Origin: Motiliproteus sp. MSK22-1
Lineage (GTDB): Bacteria > Pseudomonadota > Gammaproteobacteria > Pseudomonadales > Balneatricaceae
DNA length: 64,000 nucleotides
NCBI RefSeq assembly: GCF_001968815.1
Contig: NZ_MIEQ01000096.1
Span: 434,001-498,000, forward strand
Direction: 5' to 3'
Shown in pieces: positions 28,894 to 37,702 of the stretch; within the stretch, counting starts at the first letter, position 1; each line of letters opens with the position of its first letter. The position numbers were made by a program, and so were the translations under genes. The notes beneath the pieces are model-generated. The model was given only the letters and a program-made list of their open reading frames with translations. It was not told where the DNA came from and did not search any database.

Positions 28894-29001
28894 TTTTTCC
28901 AGCACCTGTTTTGCTCTGCAGTAACCGGGCGGAAATGACCATCCAAAAAGGTTCCACTGTGACAGATGCCATAGGGGTGGATTCTTAATGCGAGGTGCAA
29001 T

Positions 29002-32000
29002 GTGCATTCAATGATTACCTGGTTTGCTCGAAACCCGGTGGCAGCTAACCTGCTGATGATCTTGATTTTGTTATTAGGAGCAAATGCCCTTAATGGCAAG
29101 ATCCCTTTGGAAGTGTTTCCATCTCGTCAGCTTGACCAGATTGTTGTACGGATAATGTATCCCGGATCCACACCGAGGGAGTCCGAAGAAGGCATTACCA
29201 TCAGAGTCGAGGAAGAAATACAGGATCTGGAAGGAATTGAAGAGATAAAGTCCGGATCAGGTGAAGGTGCTTCGGTTGTCAGTGTGGAAGTTGCTGACGG
29301 TTACAATACTCGTGACCTGATGGATGATATCAAAAGCAGGGTTGATGGCATCAGCACCTTCCCCGAAGAAGCTGAACGACCGATTATCAGCATTAGTGCA
29401 AGACGCCATGAAGTAATCAGTACGGTTATTTACGGAGATCGCAGCGAGATGCAGCTGCGCCGTATTGCCGAAGAGGTTCGTGATGAAATAAGCAATCTTT
29501 CCGGTATTACTCAGGTTTCACTGGACAGTAGCCGGGACTATGAGTTGGCTATTGAAGTTTCTGAAGCAACATTGCGGGAATATGGCTTGACTCTCAGTCA
29601 GGTAGCTGAAGCGGTTAACCGAGGGTCAATTGATTTATCTGCCGGTAATATTCGTACTCTGGGGGCCGATATACTTGTTCGCACCAAAGGGCAGGCGTAC
29701 AACGCTAACGACTTTCGACGTATTCCCATCGTTACACAAAGTGATGGATCAAGGATTGAGCTGGGGGACATAGCTACCATCAGGGACGGCTTTGAAGATA
29801 ATCCGGTGAATATGCGCTTTGATGGTCAGCAGGCTGTTGCAGTGGATATTTATCGGGTTGGTAATCAAAGTTCTATCGAAGTCGCTGATCAGGTAAAACG
29901 CTATATTGAGCGTAAGCAGTCGTTGCTGCCAGAGGGGGTGAAGCTTGATTATTGGCGGGATCGTTCAAATATCGTCAAAGCGCGCCTGCAAACACTGACC
30001 AACAGCGCTATCCAGGGTGGTATTCTGGTACTTCTGTTGTTGACACTGTTCTTGCGTCCAACAGTGGCATTTTGGGTTTGTGCCGGAATCCCCGTCTGTT
30101 TCATGGGCGGCTTTATGCTCATGCCCGTTCTTGGTGTATCCCTGAATATTGCCAGTCTGTTTGCGTTTATTCTGGTATTAGGCATCGTTGTTGATGATGC
30201 TATTGTGACCGGCGAGAATATTTATACTCACTTCAACCGGGGCAGTGATGGTCTTACTGCAGCAATCCAGGGCACCCGTGAAGTAGCGATACCGGTAACC
30301 TTCGGAATACTGACCACGGTGGCTGCCTTTGTACCACTGGCAATGGTTGAAGGGCGTAGAGCGGTTTTATTTGAACAGATTCCCTATGTGGTAATCCCGG
30401 TGCTGCTATTTTCCCTTGTTGAGTCGAAATTAATTTTACCTGCCCATCTGAGGCACCTGAAGCCACCCTCAGACGACAACTGGTTGTCCCGTCTCCAGCA
30501 GACCATTGCCCGTGGACTGGAAAGAGGAATTCATCGGTTTTACAGTCCATTTCTGGATAAAGTGCTGGAGTTCCGATACCTAACCTTAGCTCTTATTGTT
30601 GGTTTCTCTCTAATTGTATTTGCGATGGTGTTCAGTGGATGGACGAAGTTTCTGTTTTTCCCAAGGGTGCAGAGCGAGCTGGCTCGTGCAACTTTGGTGA
30701 TGCCAGCGGGTACCCCGTTTGCAGTGACGGACAAGCATATTGAACGGATCACTCTGGCAGCTCAGACACTTCAGGATAAATATTTGGACCAGGCTACTGG
30801 CAAGAGCATTATTACTCATGTTCTTTCAACTTCAGGATCCGGCGGGAGCTCGGCATCAGGGCATTTGGGACGAGTGATATTCGAGATAGTTCCGCCCGAG
30901 TATCGGACCTTGGATATTACCAGCTCTCAGTTGGTCCGAGAGTGGAGGAAGCTGATAGGTACCATCCCCGGGGCCGAGAGCATCAACTATCGAGCTGAAA
31001 TCGGCCGTTACAGTGATCCCATCGATATTCGGTTGATGGGCGATGATCTTGATCAACTGAAAAGGCTTGCCGGTGAGCTTAAGGCCCGGCTTGCCACTTA
31101 CTCTCAGGTGTTCGATATTGCAGATTCGTTATCCAATGGAAAACAGGAGTTGCAGATAAAGTTAAAACCGGAAGGTGAGCTGTTGGGAGTTAATCTGGTC
31201 AATATTGCTCGGCAGGTTCGCCAGGCCTTTTTTGGATTTGAAATCCAGCGTATTCAGCGCGGAAAGGATGACGTAAAAGTACTTGTTCGTTATTCAGCAG
31301 AAGAAAGAAACTCTTTAGAGACGCTGGATAGTATGATGATTCGTACCGATCAGGGCGTGGAGGTGCCGTTCAGGGAAGTTGCAGAATTGAGTTCGGATCG
31401 CAGTCCGTCGTCGATTACCCGAATCAACCGCAGGCGCACGGTGAATGTTTCTGCCGATATCAATAAGGATTCAGCTGATTTACCGGCAATCATGAGAGAC
31501 CTGAATGGATTCCTTGAGCAGCGACTGGTGGACTATCCATCTGTTTCTACTAGTTTAGAGGGCGAGGCAAAAGAACAAAGAGATTCATTTAGCGGCTTGT
31601 TCTGGGGTTTGTTGTTTGTTCTTTTTATCACCTATGGATTGTTAGCCATTCCGTTCAGGTCCTATATTCAGCCCTTTATCGTGATGTCGGTCATTCCTTT
31701 TGGGGTGGTGGGCGCCATTGTCGGACACTGGCTTATGGGGATGAGCCTGACCATTATGAGTCTGATGGGGATGCTGGCGCTGGCCGGGGTGGTTGTTAAT
31801 GATTCACTTGTTCTGGTTGATTACATCAATCGTCATCGACAGATGGGAGAGTCTCTTCATCGGACCATCAGGATGGCGGGGGTTGCTCGTTTTCGGCCGG
31901 TATTACTGACTTCTCTGACTACCTTTGCGGGTCTGATGCCACTGATATTTGAAAAAAGTACTCAGGCGCAATTCTTGATTCCGATGGCGGTTTCTCTTGG

Positions 32001-32142
32001 CTTTGGTATTCTTTTTGCGACTCTGATTACGTTGCTGGTGGTTCCGGTTAATTACCTTGTCCTGGAAGATCTTATTCGATTGTTTGGTCGACAGGATGAA
32101 GTTGCTACCAAAAGGGCACGGCAGGGAACACCCTCGTCCTGA
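29002..32142 (+). CDS. RND-family efflux permease
   Basis: This 1046-residue, 12-helix proton-driven pump has two periplasmic loops. FARNPVAANLLMILILLLGA forms TM1, and TM4 carries the paired aspartates in LGIVVDDAIVTGENIY, the proton relay of active pumps. The second half begins at about residue 520 (LTLALIVGFSLIVFAMVFSGW), and AGVVVNDSLVLVDYIN mirrors TM4. It belongs to the broad HAE/ACR group; the substrate is unknown. The GTG at 29002, six bases after GAGG, is preferred. A 108-base spacer separates it from the adaptor gene. Confidence 0.94.
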   Translation: MHSMITWFARNPVAANLLMILILLLGANALNGKIPLEVFPSRQLDQIVVRIMYPGSTPRESEEGITIRVEEEIQDLEGIEEIKSGSGEGASVVSVEVADGYNTRDLMDDIKSRVDGISTFPEEAERPIISISARRHEVISTVIYGDRSEMQLRRIAEEVRDEISNLSGITQVSLDSSRDYELAIEVSEATLREYGLTLSQVAEAVNRGSIDLSAGNIRTLGADILVRTKGQAYNANDFRRIPIVTQSDGSRIELGDIATIRDGFEDNPVNMRFDGQQAVAVDIYRVGNQSSIEVADQVKRYIERKQSLLPEGVKLDYWRDRSNIVKARLQTLTNSAIQGGILVLLLLTLFLRPTVAFWVCAGIPVCFMGGFMLMPVLGVSLNIASLFAFILVLGIVVDDAIVTGENIYTHFNRGSDGLTAAIQGTREVAIPVTFGILTTVAAFVPLAMVEGRRAVLFEQIPYVVIPVLLFSLVESKLILPAHLRHLKPPSDDNWLSRLQQTIARGLERGIHRFYSPFLDKVLEFRYLTLALIVGFSLIVFAMVFSGWTKFLFFPRVQSELARATLVMPAGTPFAVTDKHIERITLAAQTLQDKYLDQATGKSIITHVLSTSGSGGSSASGHLGRVIFEIVPPEYRTLDITSSQLVREWRKLIGTIPGAESINYRAEIGRYSDPIDIRLMGDDLDQLKRLAGELKARLATYSQVFDIADSLSNGKQELQIKLKPEGELLGVNLVNIARQVRQAFFGFEIQRIQRGKDDVKVLVRYSAEERNSLETLDSMMIRTDQGVEVPFREVAELSSDRSPSSITRINRRRTVNVSADINKDSADLPAIMRDLNGFLEQRLVDYPSVSTSLEGEAKEQRDSFSGLFWGLLFVLFITYGLLAIPFRSYIQPFIVMSVIPFGVVGAIVGHWLMGMSLTIMSLMGMLALAGVVVNDSLVLVDYINRHRQMGESLHRTIRMAGVARFRPVLLTSLTTFAGLMPLIFEKSTQAQFLIPMAVSLGFGILFATLITLLVVPVNYLVLEDLIRLFGRQDEVATKRARQGTPSS

Positions 32143-32160
32143 GGACCTTAAGCATATCTT

Positions 32161-32565
32161 CTAAGCGACGCTGGCCTCTTTCTCCACTCTGCGTTGAAAC
32201 AAACTCTGTCGTTCTTTTAAGTGAAGTGAAAGGCGTTTACGGTAATCATCAGAGTACTCTGACGTTGCTTTCTTGCATTTTACCAGTTGCCACCGGGAAA
32301 AATCCTGAACCTCCTTTAGCTTATTCTTGAATGAGTCTACGAACAGATGGTCCTGATCAATATCGGAAATATCGAAGTTTCCCTTGAGCAGCTGGATTTC
32401 ATCATTTTCGTCACAGCAAACTCTTGATTCACAGAATTCGAATAAAAAGTTGGCATATTTCTCATCAAAGCACACGGGCAAATCGAATGGAGAACGCCTT
32501 CCTTTCGCTAACTTGAGTTCACCTAGTGGTTTTTTTACTGCGAGGACATAAGTGGGGATATGCAT
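32161..32565 (-). CDS. Conserved-looking hypothetical protein, cysteine-containing
   Basis: A 134-residue protein with a very good GGAGG site seven bases before its ATG, which argues that it is real. I do not recognise the family. The N-terminus (MHIPTYVLAVKKPLGELKLAKGRRSP) is basic and non-hydrophobic. The middle has a Cys cluster FCESRVCCDEN, then an acidic segment DISDIDQDHLFVDSF. The C-terminal third (KRLSLHLKERQSLFQRRVEKEA) is a basic amphipathic helix. It has no membrane span or signal peptide. It converges with the RND pump gene, with no shared operon. Confidence 0.7.
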   Translation of the reverse strand: MHIPTYVLAVKKPLGELKLAKGRRSPFDLPVCFDEKYANFLFEFCESRVCCDENDEIQLLKGNFDISDIDQDHLFVDSFKNKLKEVQDFSRWQLVKCKKATSEYSDDYRKRLSLHLKERQSLFQRRVEKEASVA

Positions 32566-32992
32566 GGTTAAACCTCCGTGTTCTAACTCCTGTTCCTTCC
32601 TGTCGGAAGACCTGTAGAGCAGATCAAATTTTAACGAGTAGCTGTACCTTTTGCTTAACAGACCAGGAGATATAGGACTCCGTGGCGTCTGAATTGAGCA
32701 AATTTTTAACGTTGATATTGATTTATAGAAGCGCTGAACAACGTTGTCAAGCTGGTTAACTTAGCCAGTTACCGATTTTTGTCTTAAGGTATTGAATATA
32801 AAACGATACATTATTCAATAAATTTCAGGTCTGTTTTGTCTGAGAGGTTTCTGAATCGGTCGCGGCCTCCGGCTTTTATTTCCTTCAGGGGGTATGCCGA
32901 CTTTATGAGCGCTTCAGTCACTCGCTTAATGCCGGAGTATAGCCTGCTCTGAGGGCAGCGTCGCAAGCTCAGCTGTTATGCTTAGATCTTTT
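32566..32992. other. 427-base intergenic region, nothing recognised
   Basis: This region lies between the hypothetical gene and the SDR gene, both on the minus strand. It is AT-rich in the middle. I see no ORF with a ribosome site, no T-tract hairpin and no known operator. AACGTTG occurs twice (32710-32716 and 32740-32746) without obvious meaning. Confidence 0.4.
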
Positions 32993-33757
32993 TTAAATTC
33001 GCCCGCCGCTGACATCAATAAAGCTTCCGGTGGTGTAGCTGGCCTGGTCTGATAATAACCAGAGTATCGCCTGAGCGACTTCTTCTGATTCCCCGCCTCG
33101 TTTCATCGGCACTGAGCTTTTCAGTCGGTCAACACGGCCGGGTTCGCCACCACTGGCGTGTATGTCGGTATAGATAATACCAGGGCGGACGGCATTGACT
33201 CTGATTCCTTCTTCGGCCAGCTCCTTGGCAAGGCCGATGGTCATGGCGTCGATGGCCCCCTTGGAAGCGGCATAATCCACGTACTCATCAGGGGCACCGA
33301 GGCGGGCTGCAATGGATGAGAGGTTGACAATTGCGCCGCCCTCACCACCGTGGCGCTTAGACATCCGTTTTGCCGCTTCTCGGGCGCAAAGAAAACTGCC
33401 GGTTACATTAATTGAAAATACCCGGTTCAGGCGTTCCGAATCCATTTCCTCCAGGCGAGCCTGGCGAGCAAGAATTCCGGCGTTGTTAACCAAGTGGGTG
33501 ATTGCCCCCAGTTGCTGGTCCAATTGTTCAAACATTGCAATAACATCGCCTTCCTGGGATACGTCCCCTGGCAGTGCGATTGCCTTGCCTCCGGCGCCGA
33601 CTATTTCTTGCACAACCCGCTCTGCAGCCTGAGAGTTATGACAATAATTAATAGCCACAGAATAGCCATCAGCCGCAGCCAACTTAGCTGTAGCTGCGCC
33701 GATGCCACGACTTGCGCCTGTAATCAGCATCACCGGGTTGTTGATACTTTTGTTCAA
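32993..33757 (-). CDS. Short-chain dehydrogenase/reductase
   Basis: A 254-residue classical SDR: the glycine-rich NAD(P) motif ITGASRGIGAA (13-23), NNAG in LVNNAGILA, the catalytic Ser in NLSSIAARLG, and Tyr/Lys in YVDYAASKGA. RPGIIYTDIH and a C-terminal FIDVSGGRI complete the fold. It resembles the glucose-1-dehydrogenase/FabG-like group, with no identifiable substrate. The start is a TTG with only a weak GGAC element; the next methionine is too close to the cofactor motif. It lies downstream of the CvfB-like gene on the same strand. Confidence 0.9.
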   Translation of the reverse strand: MNKSINNPVMLITGASRGIGAATAKLAAADGYSVAINYCHNSQAAERVVQEIVGAGGKAIALPGDVSQEGDVIAMFEQLDQQLGAITHLVNNAGILARQARLEEMDSERLNRVFSINVTGSFLCAREAAKRMSKRHGGEGGAIVNLSSIAARLGAPDEYVDYAASKGAIDAMTIGLAKELAEEGIRVNAVRPGIIYTDIHASGGEPGRVDRLKSSVPMKRGGESEEVAQAILWLLSDQASYTTGSFIDVSGGRI

Positions 33758-33811
33758 TTGATAATGTCCATGTCATCGCTGAAGAAAGAGACAGCTATAA
33801 TTAAAAATCTA

Positions 33812-34648
33812 TTACTTATCAGAAACTCGTCGAATTCCTGCGTCTTCGATCACAATCAACTTGTTTTTGTATAGCCCGCCAATAGCCATTTTGAATTTTC
33901 GTTTACTAACGCCGAAGAGGCGGGATATCTCATCTGCGGGGCTTTTGTCCGTTAACGGTGCGAACCCCTGATTACTATCCAGATGGGCCAGGATTTGGGA
34001 TGACAAAGCGTCCAGTGCACCGTAGCCCGGTTGTTGCAGATGCAGGTCTATCTTGCCGTCACCCCGTACCTGTTTGATATAGCCCTTGATTCGCTGGCCG
34101 TAACGAACGGGTTTAAACAGCTCGTCTTTAAATATCAGCCCCCAGTGGCGGTTGTTGATTACGGCTTTAACGCCAAGATCCGTTTTGTCTGCAATCAGCA
34201 AGTCTACCTCCTGATGCTTATCATATTTGGGGCTGGACTTATTCAAATGGCGATTAAGCTTGCTGGAGGCTGCGATACGGTTGGTGTTATCCAGATATAG
34301 AAAACAGACGACTGATTGCCCTTCTTTAAGGGGTGTTTGTTGCTCGTTGAAGGGGACCAGAAGATCCTTGGGTAATCCCCAATCCAGAAAGGCTCCTACG
34401 GGGCCGGTAGATACGACGTTAAGACAGGCACATTCTCCTACCTGAGCAAAGGGGGTGAGGGTGCTGGCGATCAGTTTGTCGTCAGAATCCAGGTAAATAA
34501 TGGCTTCCACTTCGTCGCCTTCTTTACAGCCCTTGGGTACCACTCTGTTTGGCAGCAATACCTCTCCCAGTTTACCAGCGTCCAGATAGACCCCGAAGTC
34601 GCGAATTTTGACGACTGTCATACGATTGATCTTGCCTAGCTGTGCCAT
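33812..34648 (-). CDS. CvfB-like S1-domain RNA-binding protein
   Basis: The 278 residues contain consecutive S1-type OB folds (about 5-65, 70-130 and 140-210) followed by a winged-helix C-terminus (SRLFGVSKRKFKMAIGGLYKNKLI). The pattern matches YitL/CvfB. In Staphylococcus CvfB affects virulence gene expression through RNA binding; the role in gammaproteobacteria is not established. GGGAA precedes the ATG. Cytosolic. Confidence 0.88.
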   Translation of the reverse strand: MAQLGKINRMTVVKIRDFGVYLDAGKLGEVLLPNRVVPKGCKEGDEVEAIIYLDSDDKLIASTLTPFAQVGECACLNVVSTGPVGAFLDWGLPKDLLVPFNEQQTPLKEGQSVVCFLYLDNTNRIAASSKLNRHLNKSSPKYDKHQEVDLLIADKTDLGVKAVINNRHWGLIFKDELFKPVRYGQRIKGYIKQVRGDGKIDLHLQQPGYGALDALSSQILAHLDSNQGFAPLTDKSPADEISRLFGVSKRKFKMAIGGLYKNKLIVIEDAGIRRVSDK

Positions 34649-34777
34649 TATTTCCCGGTGTCCTGTTGTCGACTGTTTCAGCCTGTATTGTGCCCTAAGC
34701 GCGGACCAGATTCCTCATTTAGATTGATATAAAAGCCCGGAGTATAAAAGCATAGGTTTGAGACTTGTCGCTGATTC

Positions 34778-35173
34778 TCAAGGCCACAGTCCAATAATCA
34801 GCCCCATCAGTGTTAATCGAAAGATATGGAACCCTCCATCAATGGCCCATAGAATGATGCTACGTCCGGCAAACTGATAGTTGATTCCGATGGATGTGGC
34901 GACCAAGCCCATTCCCATCAATGCCCCGGTAGCAGAACCGATCACCGGATCCCGGCTGGTACCGAGCACCCATGCCAACGAGATGGCAGCCAACAGAGTC
35001 AGAACAAAGGTAACTCCATAGACTCGGCCGGGGTTTGCAATGTTTTTGCTGGGGTCCAGACCGGTTTCCTTGCACCATGCCGGTAAGAACAACAATGGTG
35101 AATACCAAAGTGCACCAAATATAAAACTTGCTACTGTTGCCGCAAAAACAGCGAGCATATTTAGTTCATTCAT
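34778..35173 (-). CDS. DUF1761 family membrane protein
   Basis: A 131-residue protein with four predicted membrane helices (about 5-27, 48-70, 75-97 and 108-130). The N-terminal FIFGALWYSPLLFLPAWCKETG is the DUF1761 signature. No function is known. AAGGAG lies before the ATG. It is divergent from the norE-like gene across a 190-base region containing an FNR/DNR-type site. Confidence 0.85.
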   Translation of the reverse strand: MNELNMLAVFAATVASFIFGALWYSPLLFLPAWCKETGLDPSKNIANPGRVYGVTFVLTLLAAISLAWVLGTSRDPVIGSATGALMGMGLVATSIGINYQFAGRSIILWAIDGGFHIFRLTLMGLIIGLWP

Positions 35174-35278
35174 AGCGAACTCCTTAGGGTCTTTATGAGT
35201 AAGTCCTGAGTGCCCCTTGCGAGCTTATCGCTTAAGGGACTGGTTCCTGGGTTCCTTATCTACAGTGCTTTAACACAA

Positions 35279-35292
35279 TTGACAATTATCAA
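35279..35292. promoter_or_regulatory. FNR/DNR-type operator
   Basis: TTGACAATTATCAA matches the FNR/DNR consensus TTGAT-N4-ATCAA at nine of ten positions. It lies 72 bases before norE. With a TTATAC -10 at 35312-35317 the predicted start near 35325 would place it about 40 bases upstream, the class II activator position. This fits activation under low oxygen or nitric oxide. Confidence 0.7.
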
Positions 35293-35363
35293 ATCTATCT
35301 CAGTTCGCATTTTATACCATAGTAAAATACTAAAGAATTAATTGCGTCATAACGGATATCTTC

Positions 35364-35987
35364 ATGTCCACTTCACTTTCCCCAAGCTTGGCTCCGACAC
35401 TTGACAACCAGACAGCGGAGCGGTTGCCTCGCGATAATCGGATTCCCGGTAATGGTGCGGTATGGGTCGGTATTTTTGCTGAGTTGAGCGAATTTGCCTT
35501 GATGTTCTTAGTCTACTTTATCGCTAAAGTTCATTATCTGGAGCTATTCCGGGAAGGCCCCGTTGCACTGAATACAACCGCCGGTGTATTGAACACACTT
35601 GCACTTTTGACCAGTAGCTATTTTGTTGCAAAAGCCATGAGTTGCGTGCGTATGGGACGTATCAAGACGGCGATCAATTGGCTCTGGGGCACTATCGGTG
35701 CTGCAATCTTCTACTTGTTGGTCAAAGGGTGGGAGTACTTCTGGAATAACGCCCAGGGTATTGAGGTCGATACTAATGTGTTTTTCACTCTGTACTACTA
35801 CATGACGTTCAATCATTTCCTTCATGTTGCCTGGGGAGGAGGCGCCATCTTGTGGGCAATCTTTCGATTAAAAACAGGTGGTTATACTGCGGAAGATCAT
35901 GAGGGTATGGAAGCTATTGCCTGCTACTGGCACATGATAGATCTGGTCTGGATTATCATTTTCCCTTTGTTATATGTGTTGAGATAA
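35364..35987 (+). CDS. norE: NorE-like cytochrome c oxidase subunit III family protein
   Basis: The 207 residues form five membrane helices of the heme-copper oxidase subunit III type: GAVWVGIFAELSEFALMFLVYF as the first, FNHFLHVAWGGGAILWAI in the middle, and CYWHMIDLVWIIIFPLLYVL at the end. NorE accompanies nitric oxide reductase in denitrifiers. The pairing with a small subunit-IV-like gene two bases downstream supports NorEF rather than an aa3 oxidase subunit. norCB is absent from the window, so the partner enzyme must be elsewhere. Confidence 0.82.
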   Translation: MSTSLSPSLAPTLDNQTAERLPRDNRIPGNGAVWVGIFAELSEFALMFLVYFIAKVHYLELFREGPVALNTTAGVLNTLALLTSSYFVAKAMSCVRMGRIKTAINWLWGTIGAAIFYLLVKGWEYFWNNAQGIEVDTNVFFTLYYYMTFNHFLHVAWGGGAILWAIFRLKTGGYTAEDHEGMEAIACYWHMIDLVWIIIFPLLYVLR

Positions 35988-35989
35988 AT

Positions 35990-36307
35990 ATGCGTAACTT
36001 GTCATACTTCAGGGCTGTCCCTTATCACCGGATACTGGATCTTATCTGGTTTGTGTTGATGGCTATGACACTGCTTAGCGCGTTGATCGCTGAGTCGGCT
36101 GAACCCAGTTTGCTGGTAACCGCTATTGTGGCATTGACCATTGGAATAAAGGGGAGGCTGGTTGTGGATCGGTTTATGGAACTGCGCAACGCTAACCCCC
36201 GAATTCGCTTTGCGATGAACCTCTATTTCTATCTGCTGCCTCTGGCTATTCTGATTGTCTGGTTGTTTCCTGAATTTCTGGCTGATATGACTCGTCTGAA
36301 GAAATAA
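35990..36307 (+). CDS. norF: NorF-like small membrane protein (cytochrome oxidase subunit IV family)
   Basis: A 105-residue protein with three membrane helices (about 15-35, 42-60 and 76-98) and a GRLVVDRFMELRNA loop typical of the prokaryotic subunit IV/NorF family. It starts two bases after norE with GAGATAA as the ribosome site, so translation is coupled. In Paracoccus-type systems NorF aids assembly or maturation of nitric oxide reductase. Confidence 0.8.
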   Translation: MRNLSYFRAVPYHRILDLIWFVLMAMTLLSALIAESAEPSLLVTAIVALTIGIKGRLVVDRFMELRNANPRIRFAMNLYFYLLPLAILIVWLFPEFLADMTRLKK

Positions 36308-36440
36308 CCAGAGGCTGAATGGAATTGTTCTTAGGTTCCCTGAGACGTAGAGTGCAACCCGTTCTATCAGAAAATATGTGAGGCAATATCAGAGCTGATC
36401 TAAGCAGGGCACGAGAACTCATCTCGAACGCCCTGGATTT

Positions 36441-36917
36441 CTATTGAGGCTGCATTGAGACGGAAGCTGGAGCGCCACCAAACCGCTGGCGAAGCCAATG
36501 ATCTATTGAAAGCTTTCCCGGTCCCCAGAGCACGATCATTAATAACATTAATCCCCAAAGCTGATGGTCAAGATATCCTTGCTCCCAGAGAACAGGGTAA
36601 GAAACCACGGCCATGATGTTAAAGCCGAATAATACTAGCGCCACAGGTCGGCTGAACAGTCCCAACAAAATTAAAGGGGGCAGGCAGAGTTCCACCGCCG
36701 CTGCGATGAAAGCTGCAGCTTCAAAAGGAAGGAGTGGGACCTGATACTCATATTCAAACAGGAATAAGGTGCTTTCCCAGTTCGCAATTTTGACTTGTCC
36801 TGCCTTAAAAAAAGCGATTGCTGTAAGTACGCGTACTGCCAACAGGACAAGCGGTGTTATCCATCGTTGTACCGTTAGTACGGTCGTATCATAAGTGGAT
36901 AGAAACGTTTTAATCAT
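36441..36917 (-). CDS. DoxX-family membrane protein of the bufferin operon
   Basis: The 158 residues form four membrane helices (about 20-40, 58-80, 85-105 and 115-135). LAVRVLTAIAFFKAGQVKI is the DoxX signature and LRQRFGG ends the domain. DoxX proteins are common last genes in bufferin/gig operons (GigT in Cupriavidus), where they may influence redox or metal handling in the membrane. Its start overlaps the bufC stop by four bases (ATGA), showing translational coupling. Confidence 0.88.
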   Translation of the reverse strand: MIKTFLSTYDTTVLTVQRWITPLVLLAVRVLTAIAFFKAGQVKIANWESTLFLFEYEYQVPLLPFEAAAFIAAAVELCLPPLILLGLFSRPVALVLFGFNIMAVVSYPVLWEQGYLDHQLWGLMLLMIVLWGPGKLSIDHWLRQRFGGAPASVSMQPQ

Positions 36918-37702
36918 GAGTGCTTCTCCAGACTGAAGTTGTTGATAACGCCCAGACTGATCCAGTGACTGAGTTGTTGCTGAAAGTCTGCAGCCAGTAC
37001 CAAATCAGATAGTGCTGTTCCTGCTTTGAATGCTCTGATCAGCTGATAGTGATCATTCGAAATAAGGGTTAGTTCTGCTCCGGGGCGGCCCGTTGAAGGA
37101 CTGGTTGGATAAATCAGTATCTGTTCTTTCTGAGACATATCCATCTGTTCCAGCTCGTTGTGTTCCGGGTTATCTGAATGGATTGCTTTCCATATTGAAA
37201 ACACAGGAGACTGAGCATCGATAATGCTGACCCCAGGGGTTAGCAGAAAGCGAATATCGGATTGCTGGGCTTCAGCCAGTTCGGCGAGAGCTTTAAATGG
37301 AAATAGCTCAGTGTGGAAGCTGGTTTTTGCATTTTCCAAATACCACTCCAGTGTTGCCATTTCGGCTAGATAAGGAAGTTCTGCTGTAGGCGTATAGGTG
37401 CTGATAAAGGATGAAAAGCCAGTTCCATAATGCGCCAAAGGTGCTTCCGTTAAAGGGGTCTGTTGAATAAATTTTTTGCTCAGCTGTCGAAAAAACTCCT
37501 CACCGACAAGGGCTGAAACTGTTGGAAAGCAGGCTTCCAGATAGTCACAGAGACTGATGTAAAAGTTGTTACGATAGAGCTGTAATAACTGTTCAGCAGG
37601 AAAAGGCCCTGATATTTCCAGGCTTTTCAATTCAGCACTGAGCCTTAGGTTAGATCCCAGTAGCTGGTGGCAAAACAGACTCTGGACTTCTGATAAATTC
37701 AT
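36914..37702 (-). CDS. bufC: BufC/HvfC-type DUF2063 peptide-modification partner
   Basis: A 262-residue cytosolic protein with an N-terminal DUF2063 helical domain (about 1-95, with LYRNNFYISLCDYLEACFPTVSALVGEEFF) and a C-terminal RRE-like region. In bufferin clusters it binds the MNIO enzyme and the precursor peptide and is needed for modification. The start overlaps the bufB stop by four bases, so it is coupled. No catalytic residues are expected. The assignment rests on the domain and gene order. Confidence 0.9.
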   Translation of the reverse strand: MNLSEVQSLFCHQLLGSNLRLSAELKSLEISGPFPAEQLLQLYRNNFYISLCDYLEACFPTVSALVGEEFFRQLSKKFIQQTPLTEAPLAHYGTGFSSFISTYTPTAELPYLAEMATLEWYLENAKTSFHTELFPFKALAELAEAQQSDIRFLLTPGVSIIDAQSPVFSIWKAIHSDNPEHNELEQMDMSQKEQILIYPTSPSTGRPGAELTLISNDHYQLIRAFKAGTALSDLVLAADFQQQLSHWISLGVINNFSLEKHS

